This document shows positions 6,476 through 6,620 of a DNA stretch of 6,620 bases, piece by piece (positions within the stretch are counted from its first letter, which is position 1; every line of letters begins with the position of its first letter). The notes beneath the pieces were generated by a model, which saw only the letters and a list, made by a program, of their open reading frames with translations, made no database searches and had not been told where the DNA came from. This stretch comes from an uncultured bacterium (GTDB lineage: Bacteria > Bacteroidota > Bacteroidia > Bacteroidales > JACABE01), in the NCBI GenBank assembly GCA_903911455.1, contig CAIWDQ010000321.1, forward strand, positions 1-6,620, read 5' to 3'. A program made the translations under genes and the position numbers.

Positions 6476-6620
6476 CTGAAAGTTTTTTAAACTGTTATAA
6501 CGGGAGTTCTAATAATTAAAATTAATATAGTGGATTAAAAAGTGATTTTAATATATAAATAATTTAGTTAAATAAAAGTTGGATAAGATAAAGAAGCTAA
6601 TTTTTGGAATTTTGAAGTCA
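6476..6620. other. AT-rich intergenic tail with no supportable gene
   Basis: This stretch upstream of mtgA has stop codons in all frames. The longest open run reaching the right edge is about 23 codons on the minus strand, ending in TAA near 6549; it could be the tail of a leftward gene but has no recognisable sequence. I see no RNA gene, terminator or repeat here. Confidence 0.5.

Noticed and set aside
6590..6620. Possible plus-strand promoter (TAATTTTTG) at the right edge
   Set aside because: The spacing within the box is one base too long and no downstream gene is visible to support it.
1..6620. CRISPR array, insertion sequence, tRNA, toxin-antitoxin or other defence/novel system
   Set aside because: No regularly spaced repeats, terminal inverted repeats, transposase motifs or tRNA-like folds were seen; all substantial coding space is accounted for by conserved families.

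Overview
This is ordinary chromosomal sequence from a member of the Bacteroidota. The evidence is the low-GC base composition, the lack of Shine-Dalgarno sequences before most genes (A/T-rich leaders instead), promoter -7 boxes of the Bacteroidota form TAnnTTTG, and protein sequences that look like Bacteroidota versions of widely conserved families. I cannot place it below phylum with confidence; a Bacteroidales-like bacterium is a guess. I found no mobile element, CRISPR array, tRNA or rRNA, and no convincing new system.

Layout, left to right. The left edge holds the start of a leftward short-chain dehydrogenase/reductase gene that is cut by the window. A 264-bp divergent intergenic region separates it from the rightward pair rpsO (ribosomal protein S15) and pnp (polynucleotide phosphorylase), which have an intrinsic terminator between them and another after pnp. 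Facing pnp is a leftward PLP-dependent enzyme of the alpha-oxoamine synthase family (BioF/Kbl/SPT relatives), which starts with GTG behind a textbook Bacteroidota promoter. Divergent from it is a rightward class I CPD photolyase (phrB type) with an intact FAD pocket and Trp triad. Last comes a leftward monofunctional peptidoglycan glycosyltransferase (mtgA) that converges on the photolyase with 16 bp between stop codons. The final 174 bp are AT-rich with no supportable gene.

rpsO-pnp is the classic translation/RNA-turnover pair seen across bacteria: S15 is an early 16S rRNA binder, and PNPase degrades RNA 3' to 5' with phosphate. The other genes look like independent single-gene units: a lipid- or amino-acid-related acyl-CoA condensing enzyme, a light-driven DNA repair enzyme and a cell-wall polymerase. 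The intergenic signals are the most informative part beyond the genes: one near-perfect promoter, two clear terminators and one likely leftward terminator.
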